A DNA stretch of 64,000 nt from JAAZZY01 sp964612505 (lineage in GTDB: Bacteria; Chlamydiota; Chlamydiia; Chlamydiales; JAAZZY01): contig CAZTEX010000003.1 in NCBI GenBank assembly GCA_964612505.1, positions 50,315-114,314 on the forward strand, given 5' to 3'. The position numbers and the translations under genes were made by a program. Shown piece by piece: positions 42,460-51,336 of the stretch. How positions within the stretch are numbered: the first letter of the stretch is position 1; every line of letters begins with the position of its first letter. A model generated the notes under the pieces. The model saw only the letters and a list, made by a program, of their open reading frames with translations. It ran no database searches and was not told where the DNA came from.

Positions 42460-43056
42460 GTGTCTGAATCACCCAAAACAAGCCCATGGTACATGATTTG
42501 GTTTCATCCCAAAAGAGCCATGCGCCATATTTTAGATAATTACCCAACTCGTTATCTCCACTTTCTTGCAATCTGTGGAGCCTTTACCCATATTGTTACT
42601 TATACTGTGAATTTCTCTTCATGGTGGTTAACTGCAATTATTTGGGTCTGCCTATCTATTTTCTTAGGACTTTTTGCTTTGTATATCGTGGGTGGATTGC
42701 TTAAATGGACAGGGAGCTGGCTTAAAGGGCAAGGATCTCATCAAGATGTTCGTGCAGCCATTGCTTGGTCACAAATCCCAGTCATTATCTTTTTTATCGT
42801 TGAAATGATTGTCTTTTTTGCTATTGGGGGAAGTTTAAATAACCCTATTTATGCAACGATCTTTTTCGTTTTCAGCTTATGGGCAGCCATTATTTTTTTA
42901 TGTTGTCTTGCTGAAGCTCATAAATTTTCTTTTGTGAAGGCTTTATTGAACTATATCATTACAGCGGTCATTATCCTGGCGATTGCTATTATTATAACGC
43001 TAGTTGTAACAGCTTTTTCTCCCGGTGATACGGCACAAACCACTGGGCAAAATTAG
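42460..43056 (+). CDS. Yip1-family integral membrane protein
   Basis: From the GTG at 42460 (AAAGGA seven bases upstream) the protein has 198 residues. An N-terminal WFHPKRAMRHILDNYPTRYL precedes about five transmembrane helices, as in the bacterial YIP1/DUF1282 group. No transport or enzymatic motif is visible. The frame could be extended to a TTG at 42403, but that codon is part of the -35 box. The last 65 bases overlap the convergent epimerase gene in antisense. Confidence 0.8.
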   Translation: MSESPKTSPWYMIWFHPKRAMRHILDNYPTRYLHFLAICGAFTHIVTYTVNFSSWWLTAIIWVCLSIFLGLFALYIVGGLLKWTGSWLKGQGSHQDVRAAIAWSQIPVIIFFIVEMIVFFAIGGSLNNPIYATIFFVFSLWAAIIFLCCLAEAHKFSFVKALLNYIITAVIILAIAIIITLVVTAFSPGDTAQTTGQN

Positions 43057-43969
43057 TTAGTCCTTCTTTCAAGTCTGTTTTTGGAGAGTAACCTAAAAGC
43101 TGCTGGCTTTGCGTAAGATCAGCATAAGTGATTGTCATATCACCTTGTGCTTGAGGCAAAAAACGCTTGATGGCCTTTTTACCCAGAACCTGCTCTAAAG
43201 TACTAATAAAGTCATTGAGTAGGATCGGATTGTTATTGCCAAAATTGAAAATTTGATAGCCTAAAGAGTAATCCAGAGCAGCGATGATCCCTTTAGTGAT
43301 ATCATCAATGTAGGTGAAGTCTCTTTGGATATTGTCTCCTTCAAAAACATCAATAGGATGTCCATCTAAAATAGCTTGAGAAAAAAGATAGTAAGCCATA
43401 TCTGGGCGTCCCCAAGGACCATAGACAGTAAAAAAACGCATTCCCACTAGCTGCATGTTATAAAGAGAGTGGTAGGCATATGCGATCAGTTCATTGGCTT
43501 TTTTAGTGGCCCCATATAAATTTTTAGGGTGATCTGTGAGATCACTTTCAGAAAAAGGGATCTTTTGATTATCTCCGTAGACAGAAGAAGAAGAGGCGTA
43601 GAGTGTCTTGATCTGAGGATATTCTTTTAAAATTTCTAGAAGGTTTGTGAAGCCGACGATATTATTTTGAATGTATGTATGAGGGTTTTGGATGGAGTAT
43701 CTCACTCCTGCTTGAGCTGCTAGATTGACGACATGAGTCGGCCGAAAATCTTCGATCACTTTGCGTAAAGAGACTAGATCTGTCAAATCAACATTCAACA
43801 CATCGACATTTTTTTCTTTTAACTGTTTTGTTCGATCTTGCTTAAGTTGTATAGAGTAGTAGTGATTAAAATTGTCAATCCCTGAAACAATAACGCCTTG
43901 ATCAATAAGTGCGTTGCATAAGTGGTAGCCAATAAAGCCGGCAGCTCCTGTGACTAAAACTCTTTTCAT
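42992..43969 (-). CDS. NAD-dependent nucleotide-sugar epimerase, UDP-uronate 4-epimerase type
   Basis: This 325-residue short-chain dehydrogenase/reductase epimerase interconverts UDP-sugars. GAAGFIGYHLCNALIDQG is the NAD site. AAQAGVRYSIQNPHTYIQNN, SSSSVYG and the catalytic YGATKKA (Tyr-x3-Lys) match CapI/UDP-glucuronate 4-epimerase. The substrate could also be UDP-GlcNAc. It is the last gene of a minus-strand unit with rsgA (four-base overlap) and the methyltransferase, and probably feeds a surface glycan. Its 3' end overlaps the convergent Yip1 gene by 65 bases. Confidence 0.87.
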   Translation of the reverse strand: MKRVLVTGAAGFIGYHLCNALIDQGVIVSGIDNFNHYYSIQLKQDRTKQLKEKNVDVLNVDLTDLVSLRKVIEDFRPTHVVNLAAQAGVRYSIQNPHTYIQNNIVGFTNLLEILKEYPQIKTLYASSSSVYGDNQKIPFSESDLTDHPKNLYGATKKANELIAYAYHSLYNMQLVGMRFFTVYGPWGRPDMAYYLFSQAILDGHPIDVFEGDNIQRDFTYIDDITKGIIAALDYSLGYQIFNFGNNNPILLNDFISTLEQVLGKKAIKRFLPQAQGDMTITYADLTQSQQLLGYSPKTDLKEGLTNFAQWFVPYHREKKLLQLAL

Positions 43970-44982
43970 TGAACTTCAATAGCCTCATTTAGCAAACGAT
44001 AGTAAGAGGCCAATCTTAACTCATAGACTAAATTTTTCTCTATAGACTCTTTAATTTGACAACCTTTTTCTTCTTGATGAAGGCAATCTGAAAATTTGCA
44101 TCCACAGTTTATTAATTCAGGAAAATGATTGCGAATTTCAAGAGGGGATAATTTTTTAAAACCTAAACTTTGGATGCCTGGTGTATCCACGCACCAACCT
44201 CCAAATTTTAAGGGCAAAAGCTTTGAAGCAGTGGTGGTGTGCATTCCTTTAAAATTTTTAGAACTTACTTTCCCCACTTTAAGATCACTTTTTTCAATCG
44301 CGTTAATCAAAGAGGATTTTCCAACACCAGACTCTCCTGAAAAAACAGAAGCTTTATCTTTCATGACGAGCTGGAGTTCTTTAAAGCCTTCTAAATTTTT
44401 TGCACTCACGCAAATGACGGTAATCCCCAGCTTATGATATTGCTCTTTTAAAGATTCGAGGAGTTTTTTTTCTTGTTGTGCTTCATGAGATAGGGCCTTT
44501 GCTTTTAACAGATCTACTTTATTGATTAAGACAACCGGCGTTAAATTGGCGCTTTGAGCAGACATAATATAAAGATCTATCAAATAAGGATTCAGCTCAG
44601 GTTGCAATACAGAAGCGGTGATGAGTAATTGATCGACATTAGTAGCCAGAATTTGATCTAGATGTTCATATGAGGGATTTTCTCGCATCAAGATGCTTTT
44701 GCGTTCTTGCAGTTTTTCAATCACTTTTCTTTCAGGGTCAAAGAAGACTACATCGCCACAGCAAATGCGATCATTTTGTTGTTTAAGCTGTTTTTTAAGA
44801 GTCCCTTTTAAAGAGCAAGGATAGCTTTTATTTTCAAAGAAAACATGAAAGACCTCGGGAGAAATAGTCGTAATTCTACCGAGCTGCAAAGTGAGGTTTT
44901 TTGAATCTCTGGATCTAATTTTTTTGCTATGCACCACCTGATCATTAAAATGATCTTCATATTCATCTAGATCTATGGGCAT
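43966..44982 (-). CDS. rsgA: Small ribosomal subunit biogenesis GTPase RsgA
   Basis: This 338-residue circularly permuted GTPase acts in late 30S maturation. Order in the chain is an N-terminal OB fold, then the G4 (LINKVDLL) and G5 (SAKN) motifs, then the P-loop (FSGESGVGKSSLINAI) and G3 (DTPGIQSLGF). A C-terminal zinc finger, CGCKFSDCLHQEEKGC, has the family Cys-His-Cys pattern. It overlaps the preceding methyltransferase gene by ten bases and the following epimerase gene by four, so all three are co-transcribed. Confidence 0.95.
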   Translation of the reverse strand: MPIDLDEYEDHFNDQVVHSKKIRSRDSKNLTLQLGRITTISPEVFHVFFENKSYPCSLKGTLKKQLKQQNDRICCGDVVFFDPERKVIEKLQERKSILMRENPSYEHLDQILATNVDQLLITASVLQPELNPYLIDLYIMSAQSANLTPVVLINKVDLLKAKALSHEAQQEKKLLESLKEQYHKLGITVICVSAKNLEGFKELQLVMKDKASVFSGESGVGKSSLINAIEKSDLKVGKVSSKNFKGMHTTTASKLLPLKFGGWCVDTPGIQSLGFKKLSPLEIRNHFPELINCGCKFSDCLHQEEKGCQIKESIEKNLVYELRLASYYRLLNEAIEVQ

Positions 44983-45710
44983 AAAGAGACCTTTAACTGA
45001 TGCATTAAAATGCTGCCTGCGATGGCAACGTTTAAAGAGTCTACATTTTCTATTGGAATAGATACCAATTTAAAATGTGTATATTGTTCAAATTGAGGCC
45101 CCTCGCCTTCATTACCGAGGACTAAAGCAACAGGAAGAGTCAAAGATTGGGATTCGAGTGGAGATCCTTTGGCATCGGCAATCAGGACTTTAAAGTTAGC
45201 TTTTTTGACAAGAGCTGCAAAGTCTTGATAAGTCCCTTGTTGTATTTGAATATTGAGGCAAGCTCCCATGGAGGACCGGATGACTTTAGGGCTAAAAGGA
45301 TCGACTGTTTGATCTAAAATAAAAATCCCATCAAAACCAAAAGCCAGAGCAGAGCGAATGAGCGTTCCCAAGTTTCCTGGATCTTGAATGCGATCGCAAA
45401 CTAAAAGTCTTTGACAAGCTGATAAATCTTTGTTTAAAGGCCTATCCATCTCTGCAAAAAAACCATCTGAGGACTTAAAAGAAGAGATTTTTTCAGATAA
45501 GCTCAATTTAAGATGATAGCCATCTAGTTCCTCTGGGTTTTCCTCTTCGGGAATTAAAATATTTTTTAGAGGGTGTTTTTTTAAACATTCTAAAATAATT
45601 TTTTTACCTTCAAGGAGAATCGCCCCCTCTTCTTTGCGAAAAGAGCTATCTTTACCCAGCTTAGTGAGCCTTTTGATCAATGGATTTTGAGAACTAGTTA
45701 TTATTTTCAT
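44973..45710 (-). CDS. TrmH/SpoU-family RNA 2'-O-methyltransferase
   Basis: This 245-residue SPOUT enzyme uses SAM to methylate ribose in tRNA or rRNA. The N-terminal RNA-binding segment (MKIITSSQNPLIKRLTKLG) is followed by the three family motifs: DRIQDPGNLGTLIRSALAFG, VLGNEGEGPQF and IPIENVDSLNVAIAGSILMH. The exact nucleotide target cannot be given. It is the first gene of the minus-strand unit ending in the epimerase. Confidence 0.93.
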   Translation of the reverse strand: MKIITSSQNPLIKRLTKLGKDSSFRKEEGAILLEGKKIILECLKKHPLKNILIPEEENPEELDGYHLKLSLSEKISSFKSSDGFFAEMDRPLNKDLSACQRLLVCDRIQDPGNLGTLIRSALAFGFDGIFILDQTVDPFSPKVIRSSMGACLNIQIQQGTYQDFAALVKKANFKVLIADAKGSPLESQSLTLPVALVLGNEGEGPQFEQYTHFKLVSIPIENVDSLNVAIAGSILMHQLKVSLCP

Positions 45711-45816
45711 TCTTAAATAATAACATAGACAAAGTAATATAAATATACATTTTTGTTAGTAAATTAAAATAATTCTTTATTATTCCGCTTTTGCTTGAAT
45801 GAGGCTTTGAGAAAAA

Positions 45817-47037
45817 TCACTGACCCCAGAGCTTGAGCTTATGAAGTCGTTTTAAAACAAGCTCCGGATTTTCTAGATTTTCCTCTATAGCAATCTCTTC
45901 TGCTTTTTCTAAAAGCTCTCCGAGTTGTTTACTGGGCATGATCCCATGATCCATCAGAAATTTAGAGGTGACTATCGGTGTGTTGTTTTTCTTCCTTTCA
46001 ATAGCATGATGGAGCTTTTTCTTTCTTTGAGAGTTTTCTGAGAAAAAGAGCTCTCGCTTAGCTTCTGAGAGAGGGGCGGCGATCACTTTTAAAACAAGTT
46101 CAATATCTGGGTGAGCATAAAGGCGAACCCAATCAGTGAGAGAGGGATCTTTATGAATCGTTTGTTTTACCTGATAGCAAAAAAGGGCTAGCTTTGCTTT
46201 GATGTTAGAGACTTTTAAGTAGTCTAAAAGCTCTAAAAGTTCGTTGTGATGAATTCTTGGAAAAAGATCTAAAAGATATAAGATAGTGGGGCAATCCTCT
46301 GGCATATGGTCAAATGCTTGAAGGCAGCTTTCAAATTCTTCGATAGAATAGTTTTTGATTTGAGGAAAAATTTGTTGCATGAGATGCAATTCAAATAAAA
46401 GAGTTAAGGCTCTTTTAAAGTGCCCTTTCTTCATCTTTTGAAATTCTTGATAGATCCGCTCGATAGAAACTGCAGGAAAAAGTTCTTCGGCTTTCAGGCC
46501 AATCGCTGCTTTGGTCTCTTTTTCAATCTCAAAGTTAAAGCGTGCAGCAAATCGGCAAGCTCGAACCATTCGGAGGCGATCTTCTGTAAATCGCAAGATG
46601 GGATCTCCGATCGCTTTAATGATTTTCCTTTGAAGATCTTCCTCTCCATTGACGTAGTCATAGACTTTTTTCTCAATAGGATCATAAAACATTCCATTAA
46701 TCGTAAAGTCTCTTCTGAGGGCATCTTCTTTAGGAGAACAAAAAGCAATCTGCTCAGGCCTTCTCCCGTCTGAATAATGGAGGTCTTTTCTAAAAGTAGC
46801 GACTTCAAAAGAAACATTTTCTAGCACTACGACAACAATGCCAAAAGAGATTCCTACTGGGATCGTTTTGTCAAAAAGAGATTGAATGATTTCTGGCGAG
46901 GCATCGGTAGCTATGTCAATATCATCACTGGGGATGTTTAAGATTAAATCACGGACATAGCCCCCAGCATAATAGGCAATATACCCTTTATCCCTTAGTT
47001 TTTTACAAATTGAATATGCAAGTCGTTCTTTATCCAT
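45817..47037 (-). CDS. pcnB: CCA-adding enzyme / poly(A) polymerase-family nucleotidyltransferase
   Basis: This 406-residue class II nucleotidyltransferase has the catalytic motif YYAGGYVRDLILNIPSDDIDIATDA (two Asp), RRDFTINGMFYDP and DRLRMVRACRFAARF. Its C-terminus is all helical. It may be a CCA-adding enzyme that finishes tRNA 3' ends or a poly(A) polymerase. The two are hard to separate by motif; chlamydiae are annotated with pcnB genes of this kind. The 68-base divergent gap to mutL must carry both promoters. Confidence 0.88.
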   Translation of the reverse strand: MDKERLAYSICKKLRDKGYIAYYAGGYVRDLILNIPSDDIDIATDASPEIIQSLFDKTIPVGISFGIVVVVLENVSFEVATFRKDLHYSDGRRPEQIAFCSPKEDALRRDFTINGMFYDPIEKKVYDYVNGEEDLQRKIIKAIGDPILRFTEDRLRMVRACRFAARFNFEIEKETKAAIGLKAEELFPAVSIERIYQEFQKMKKGHFKRALTLLFELHLMQQIFPQIKNYSIEEFESCLQAFDHMPEDCPTILYLLDLFPRIHHNELLELLDYLKVSNIKAKLALFCYQVKQTIHKDPSLTDWVRLYAHPDIELVLKVIAAPLSEAKRELFFSENSQRKKKLHHAIERKKNNTPIVTSKFLMDHGIMPSKQLGELLEKAEEIAIEENLENPELVLKRLHKLKLWGQ

Positions 47038-47105
47038 AAATCCAAAGTAGCTAAACTTCCAGAAAATATCATGTTAAAGTTTTTCTGTCGAAGTTTACAG
47101 GCATT

Positions 47106-48857
47106 ATGGGCAATCGAATTCAAGTATTAGATGAAAAAACAATCAATCAAATCGCTGCAGGAGAGGTGGTTGAGAACGCTTCCTCTTGCGTCAAAGAACT
47201 TGTTGAAAATTCTATTGATGCCCATGCAACGATCATCGAAGTCTCAGTTGTTGCAGGAGGGAGAAAGAGAATAGAGGTTTTTGATAATGGCGATGGGATG
47301 AGTTTTGATGATGCCCTTCTATCTTTAGAGCGCCATGCCACCTCTAAAATAAAAACAATTGAAGATATGAACAGGCTCTCTTCAATGGGGTTTCGCGGAG
47401 AAGCATTAGCCTCTATTGCCGCCATTTCAAAATTTTCACTCCATACCAGTGATGGAAAAGAGGCCTCCAAGGTTGTGTGTCATGGAGGCAAAATCATCAG
47501 TCAAAACGTTTGCCCAAGAACACGGGGAACAACAGTTGAAATTAACTCTCTTTTTTTTAATGTGCCGGCACGAAAAGAATTTCAAAAGTCGATCTCTCAT
47601 GATGTGCGAGAAATTAATAAGGTGATGACTCATCTAGCATTAGCTCATCCAAAAATTGCTTTTAAATATATTCAAGATGGGGAAGAAGTTTTTAATTTAA
47701 TACCTAACCCATCTTTAGATGAGTTAGAGAACCTTCAACTCAATATCAAAACTCTTTTTGGTGACAAACTGTATCAAGAGTTACTCCTTGTAGACGGAGA
47801 GTTGGAAGGTGTCTCTTTAAAAGGCTTTATTGTTCAAGCCTCTGAGCATAGACCAAGTAGATTAGGTCAGTATCTTTTTGTTAATCAACGCTTTATTGAT
47901 TCTAAGTTAATCTCTGTGGCTGTGCGAGAAGGTTATAGTACCCGTTTGCCTGAAGGGCGATATCCTCTCTTTTATCTTGGGATGACATTAGATCCTCAAA
48001 AAATCGATGTGAATGTTCATCCTCAAAAAAGAGAGATTCGATTTAAAGAGCCTTTTGAAGTCAAACGGATTGTCTCGACTTTAGTAGATCAAGCATTGAG
48101 GGGGCATACTTCTCCCGTTGTTCGCTTAACTAGCGTCAAAAAGGAATTTACTTTTCACCCAGAGCCTCTTTTGCAAGATTGCTTTTTACCCTCTCGTCAA
48201 CAAGTGCAAGATATCCAAGTCCTCCGAAAAGAAACGCCCGTTTTTTTCCCCGATCCCTCTTTAAGTTGTGTTCCTAATATTGTCGGAGTTTTTAAGGGTT
48301 ACTTTTTTGTCGATGGGCAGAGTATCAAAAATAAAGTGAGCTTAAATCCTCAAGAGGAAGAGGGCTTAATTCTCATTCACCAAAAAAGAGCTCAAGAGCG
48401 CATCTTATTTGAAGCCCTCATGCAAAAAAATAGTCCGATTTCCATTCAGAATTTACTTTTAGCGGAAACGCTAGAGTTTTCAAGTAGTGAAGTTCTCATC
48501 ATCGAAGAATATCTCCAAACTTTTAATCAACTGGGAGTGAGTTTGCGCTTTCTGGGGCATAATAGTTATATTTTAGATGGATTGCCCAGTATGCTTTCTG
48601 TGAGCAATGCTAAAAATTTAATAGAGACCGTTTTAGAAAATGTCCACCTTTCTAAAAATCCCTTGGAAGAAGAAAAAAAACAAATCCTTGCTAAAGAAAT
48701 TGCCTATGCTGTCAGATGGAATTTAGTTGAAAGTCTCGATGAAGCAAGTATTATTACGACTCAATTATTAAAATATGATGATTTTCGATACTCTCCGAAA
48801 GGGCTTCCTATTTTGCTCCCTTTAACCATCGAAGAGTTAGCCAAAAAGTTTAAATAG
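47106..48857 (+). CDS. mutL: DNA mismatch repair protein MutL
   Basis: This 583-residue GHKL ATPase couples mismatch recognition to strand removal. The N-terminal motifs are INQIAAGEVVENASSCVKEL, VFDNGDGMSFDD and GFRGEALASIAAISK. The middle part has FVNQRFIDS and NVHPQKREIRF. The C-terminal dimerisation domain is present, but the endonuclease motif DQHA(x)2E(x)4E reads HQKRAQERILFE: the leading Asp and the His are lost. It would therefore be predicted to lack nicking activity. CT575 is the C. trachomatis equivalent. Confidence 0.96.
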   Translation: MGNRIQVLDEKTINQIAAGEVVENASSCVKELVENSIDAHATIIEVSVVAGGRKRIEVFDNGDGMSFDDALLSLERHATSKIKTIEDMNRLSSMGFRGEALASIAAISKFSLHTSDGKEASKVVCHGGKIISQNVCPRTRGTTVEINSLFFNVPARKEFQKSISHDVREINKVMTHLALAHPKIAFKYIQDGEEVFNLIPNPSLDELENLQLNIKTLFGDKLYQELLLVDGELEGVSLKGFIVQASEHRPSRLGQYLFVNQRFIDSKLISVAVREGYSTRLPEGRYPLFYLGMTLDPQKIDVNVHPQKREIRFKEPFEVKRIVSTLVDQALRGHTSPVVRLTSVKKEFTFHPEPLLQDCFLPSRQQVQDIQVLRKETPVFFPDPSLSCVPNIVGVFKGYFFVDGQSIKNKVSLNPQEEEGLILIHQKRAQERILFEALMQKNSPISIQNLLLAETLEFSSSEVLIIEEYLQTFNQLGVSLRFLGHNSYILDGLPSMLSVSNAKNLIETVLENVHLSKNPLEEEKKQILAKEIAYAVRWNLVESLDEASIITTQLLKYDDFRYSPKGLPILLPLTIEELAKKFK

Positions 48858-48869
48858 CTTTGTTTAGAA

Positions 48870-50153
48870 ATGAATCAAAAACAGCCGCTCCAGCAAATGA
48901 AGAAAGTGACCTTTTGGGGCATTTTCTGTTGGTGTTTTTTTGATTGGGCCCAATCTGCTTTCCCGACGGTCATTATTACGTTTATTTTTGGAACCTATTT
49001 TATCAAATCGGTTGCCCCTTCAGAGATTATAGGGACCGCTTATTGGGGATGGACGATGGGCCTTTCGGGTCTTCTCGTTGCTATTTTCTCTCCCATCTTT
49101 GGTTCTATTGCCGACTATACGAAAAAAAGAAAGCCTTTTCTTGGCGCTTTTACTTTAGCAAATGCTCTTTGTACAGCCCTTCTTTTTTATACCGAGCCTT
49201 CGATTCATTGGGTCTACTGGGCTCTGATTTTTGTCGTTTTAGCCAATTTTTTTTACGAGCTAACTCAAGTTTTTTATAATTCTATGATGGTGAGTATTGC
49301 TCCAAAAGAAAAGTTAGGGCGCATTTCTGGCTGGGGTTGGGGACTCGGTTATGTGGGGGGACTTGTTTGTTTAGTCTTAGCTCTGTTTCTTTTTATTGAA
49401 AATCCAGCCATGCCAACAGCATTCAGTTTAAATATTCGCTCGACAACACTTTTGGTCGCTGCTTGGTTTTTGATCTTTTCAATACCTCTTTTTATCTTTA
49501 CTCCCGATGAAATAGGAGAAAAGATCTCTTTAAAAGCCTCTTGTCAAAAAGGATTGCAAGAGCTTTGGCAAACGTTAAAAAACATCAAGCAGTATAAGGG
49601 CATTTTTCTTTTTCTGATTGCTCATCTCATTTACATTGATGGTCTCAATACACTTTTTGCCTTTGCCGCAATCTTTGCTGCGGGGACTTTTGGGATGAAT
49701 TATATGCAAATTCTTCTCTTTGCCATTTTACTCAACATCACAGCAGGTCTTGGCGCTGCAGTATTTGCTTTTTTAGATGATATTAGAGGATCTAAATTTA
49801 CTATTTGCCTCTCATTATTTTGCATGGTGATTGTAGGAAGCTTTATTTTATTGGTCAAAAGCATCACCTGGTTTTGGATTTTATCTGCCATCTTGGGACT
49901 ATTTGTGGGGCCGGTCCAGGCTGCCAGTCGCAGCTTTATGGCAAGAATTGCTCCCAAACATTTAATCAATCAAATGTTTGGCATCTACCAATTTTCAGGG
50001 AGAATCACCTCCTTTATAGGCCCTATTTTAGTCGCGATTTTTACAGAGGCTTTTGTCAGTCAAAGATGGGGAATGTCTGTGATTTTTATTATGATGTTTA
50101 TAGGACTCTTAGTGTTATTGGCTGTTCCCAAGCAGGCCGCAATAGATCAATGA
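48870..50153 (+). CDS. MFS transporter, UMF1 (Atg22-like) family
   Basis: This 427-residue carrier has about 12 helices. The N-terminal CWCFFDWAQSAFPTVIITFI matches the YDWAxSAF signature of UMF1/Atg22 proteins. SGWGWGLGYVGGLVCLVLAL and the late PVQAASRSFMARIAPK are conserved. Atg22 exports amino acids from yeast vacuoles, while bacterial members are uncharacterised. It starts 12 bases after mutL and is an insertion between the mutL and pepP pair seen in C. trachomatis. Confidence 0.87.
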   Translation: MNQKQPLQQMKKVTFWGIFCWCFFDWAQSAFPTVIITFIFGTYFIKSVAPSEIIGTAYWGWTMGLSGLLVAIFSPIFGSIADYTKKRKPFLGAFTLANALCTALLFYTEPSIHWVYWALIFVVLANFFYELTQVFYNSMMVSIAPKEKLGRISGWGWGLGYVGGLVCLVLALFLFIENPAMPTAFSLNIRSTTLLVAAWFLIFSIPLFIFTPDEIGEKISLKASCQKGLQELWQTLKNIKQYKGIFLFLIAHLIYIDGLNTLFAFAAIFAAGTFGMNYMQILLFAILLNITAGLGAAVFAFLDDIRGSKFTICLSLFCMVIVGSFILLVKSITWFWILSAILGLFVGPVQAASRSFMARIAPKHLINQMFGIYQFSGRITSFIGPILVAIFTEAFVSQRWGMSVIFIMMFIGLLVLLAVPKQAAIDQ

Positions 50154-50245
50154 TGGTTTAAATCATAAAATAAAAATAAAAAAGAGAAATAAAAAATTTA
50201 AATCCGCTATAAGAATAACTTTAGCAATTAGCAAAACGAGAAGCT

Positions 50246-51283
50246 ATGAAGGGACAAGCCATTTTACTCCAGCGTAAATCAAAATTAGTTGAGTGGCTCA
50301 AAGAACATCAGGTTCCTGGTTGTATTATTCAAGACCCGACTAATTTGTTTTACTATACAGGGATCAAGATCTCCACGGGGATCTTATTTTTTTCAGCAAC
50401 TCAGCAAGTGTTGCTGGTAGACTTTCGCTATTACGAGCGATGCAAAAAAGCAGTTCCTTTTGATGTTCAGCCAGCGAAAAATTTTAAAGAGACCTTAAAA
50501 AGTTTTCCGTTTCCTGCCAAAGTCGCTGTCGATAGCTTTTGTATTCTTTTAAAAGATTATGAACTTTTTCAGCAGTTTACAGAGGTGGTCTCTTATCCTA
50601 ATTTCTTAGCTCAAAAACGGATGATTAAAGATAACGATGAAATTAAATGGATAACCAAAAGCTGTCAAATCACTCAGCTTGGTTTTAATTATATTGAGAA
50701 ACATCTTAAAGCGGGGATTACCGAGATTGAGCTGGCCCAAAAACTGGAGGCTTACTTAAGAAAGCAAGGGGCTGAAAAAATGGCATTTAATCCTATTATT
50801 GCTTTTGGGAAAAATGCAGCTAATCCTCACTATACTCCTCAAAACGTGAAGCTTAAAGAAAATGACCTTATTTTAATAGATAGTGGTTCTGTCTATAAAG
50901 ATTATTGTTCGGATATGACCAGAACTTACGTGAAGGGGACAATCTCTAAGCGAATGATTGAGCTGATTGAATTGACTAAGCTAGCGCAAAAAAAGGCGAC
51001 AGAACTGTGCAGGCCAGGATTGGGAGTCAAAATGCTCGTTGAATGTGTGCGAGAAATTTTCATTAAAGAAGGGGTTTTGGAGTTATTTACTCATGGTCTG
51101 GGACATGGTGTTGGGCTAGAAATTCATGAGTTGCCTTCTTTAGCCAGCTCAGAAATGGTTTTGGAAAAAGGGATGGTTATTACGATTGAACCAGGCCTCT
51201 ATGTTCCTGGTTTAGGCGGCGTTCGCATTGAAGATACTATCTTAATTACAGCAACAGGGTACCAGAATTTAACGCGAAAGTAA
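50246..51283 (+). CDS. pepP: Xaa-Pro aminopeptidase/dipeptidase (M24 family)
   Basis: This 345-residue metallopeptidase releases N-terminal residues before proline. The M24 metal ligands are visible: two Asp in DSGSVYKDYCSDMTRTY, His in HGLGHGVGLEIHE, and Glu in TIEPGLYVPGLGGVRIEDT. The N-terminal creatinase-like domain (DPTNLFYYTGIKIS) matches PepP/PepQ enzymes. It is the homologue of CT574. The 92-base upstream gap is AT-rich. The Bat operon starts 53 bases downstream. Confidence 0.93.
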   Translation: MKGQAILLQRKSKLVEWLKEHQVPGCIIQDPTNLFYYTGIKISTGILFFSATQQVLLVDFRYYERCKKAVPFDVQPAKNFKETLKSFPFPAKVAVDSFCILLKDYELFQQFTEVVSYPNFLAQKRMIKDNDEIKWITKSCQITQLGFNYIEKHLKAGITEIELAQKLEAYLRKQGAEKMAFNPIIAFGKNAANPHYTPQNVKLKENDLILIDSGSVYKDYCSDMTRTYVKGTISKRMIELIELTKLAQKKATELCRPGLGVKMLVECVREIFIKEGVLELFTHGLGHGVGLEIHELPSLASSEMVLEKGMVITIEPGLYVPGLGGVRIEDTILITATGYQNLTRK

Positions 51284-51336
51284 GTCATAATGAAAGAACT
51301 TCCAGAGTGTAAAAAGAGATAAAGAAAGGTTTGTAG

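Noticed and set aside
46420..46773. 117-codon frame antisense to pcnB
   Set aside because: Shadow of the conserved nucleotidyltransferase coding sequence; no family features.
47147..47470. 107-codon frame antisense to mutL
   Set aside because: Opposite strand of the highly conserved ATPase domain; composition reflects mutL codons.
51290..51322. Eleven-codon frame between pepP and batA
   Set aside because: No ribosome-binding site and too short to support; the batA start has its own good site.
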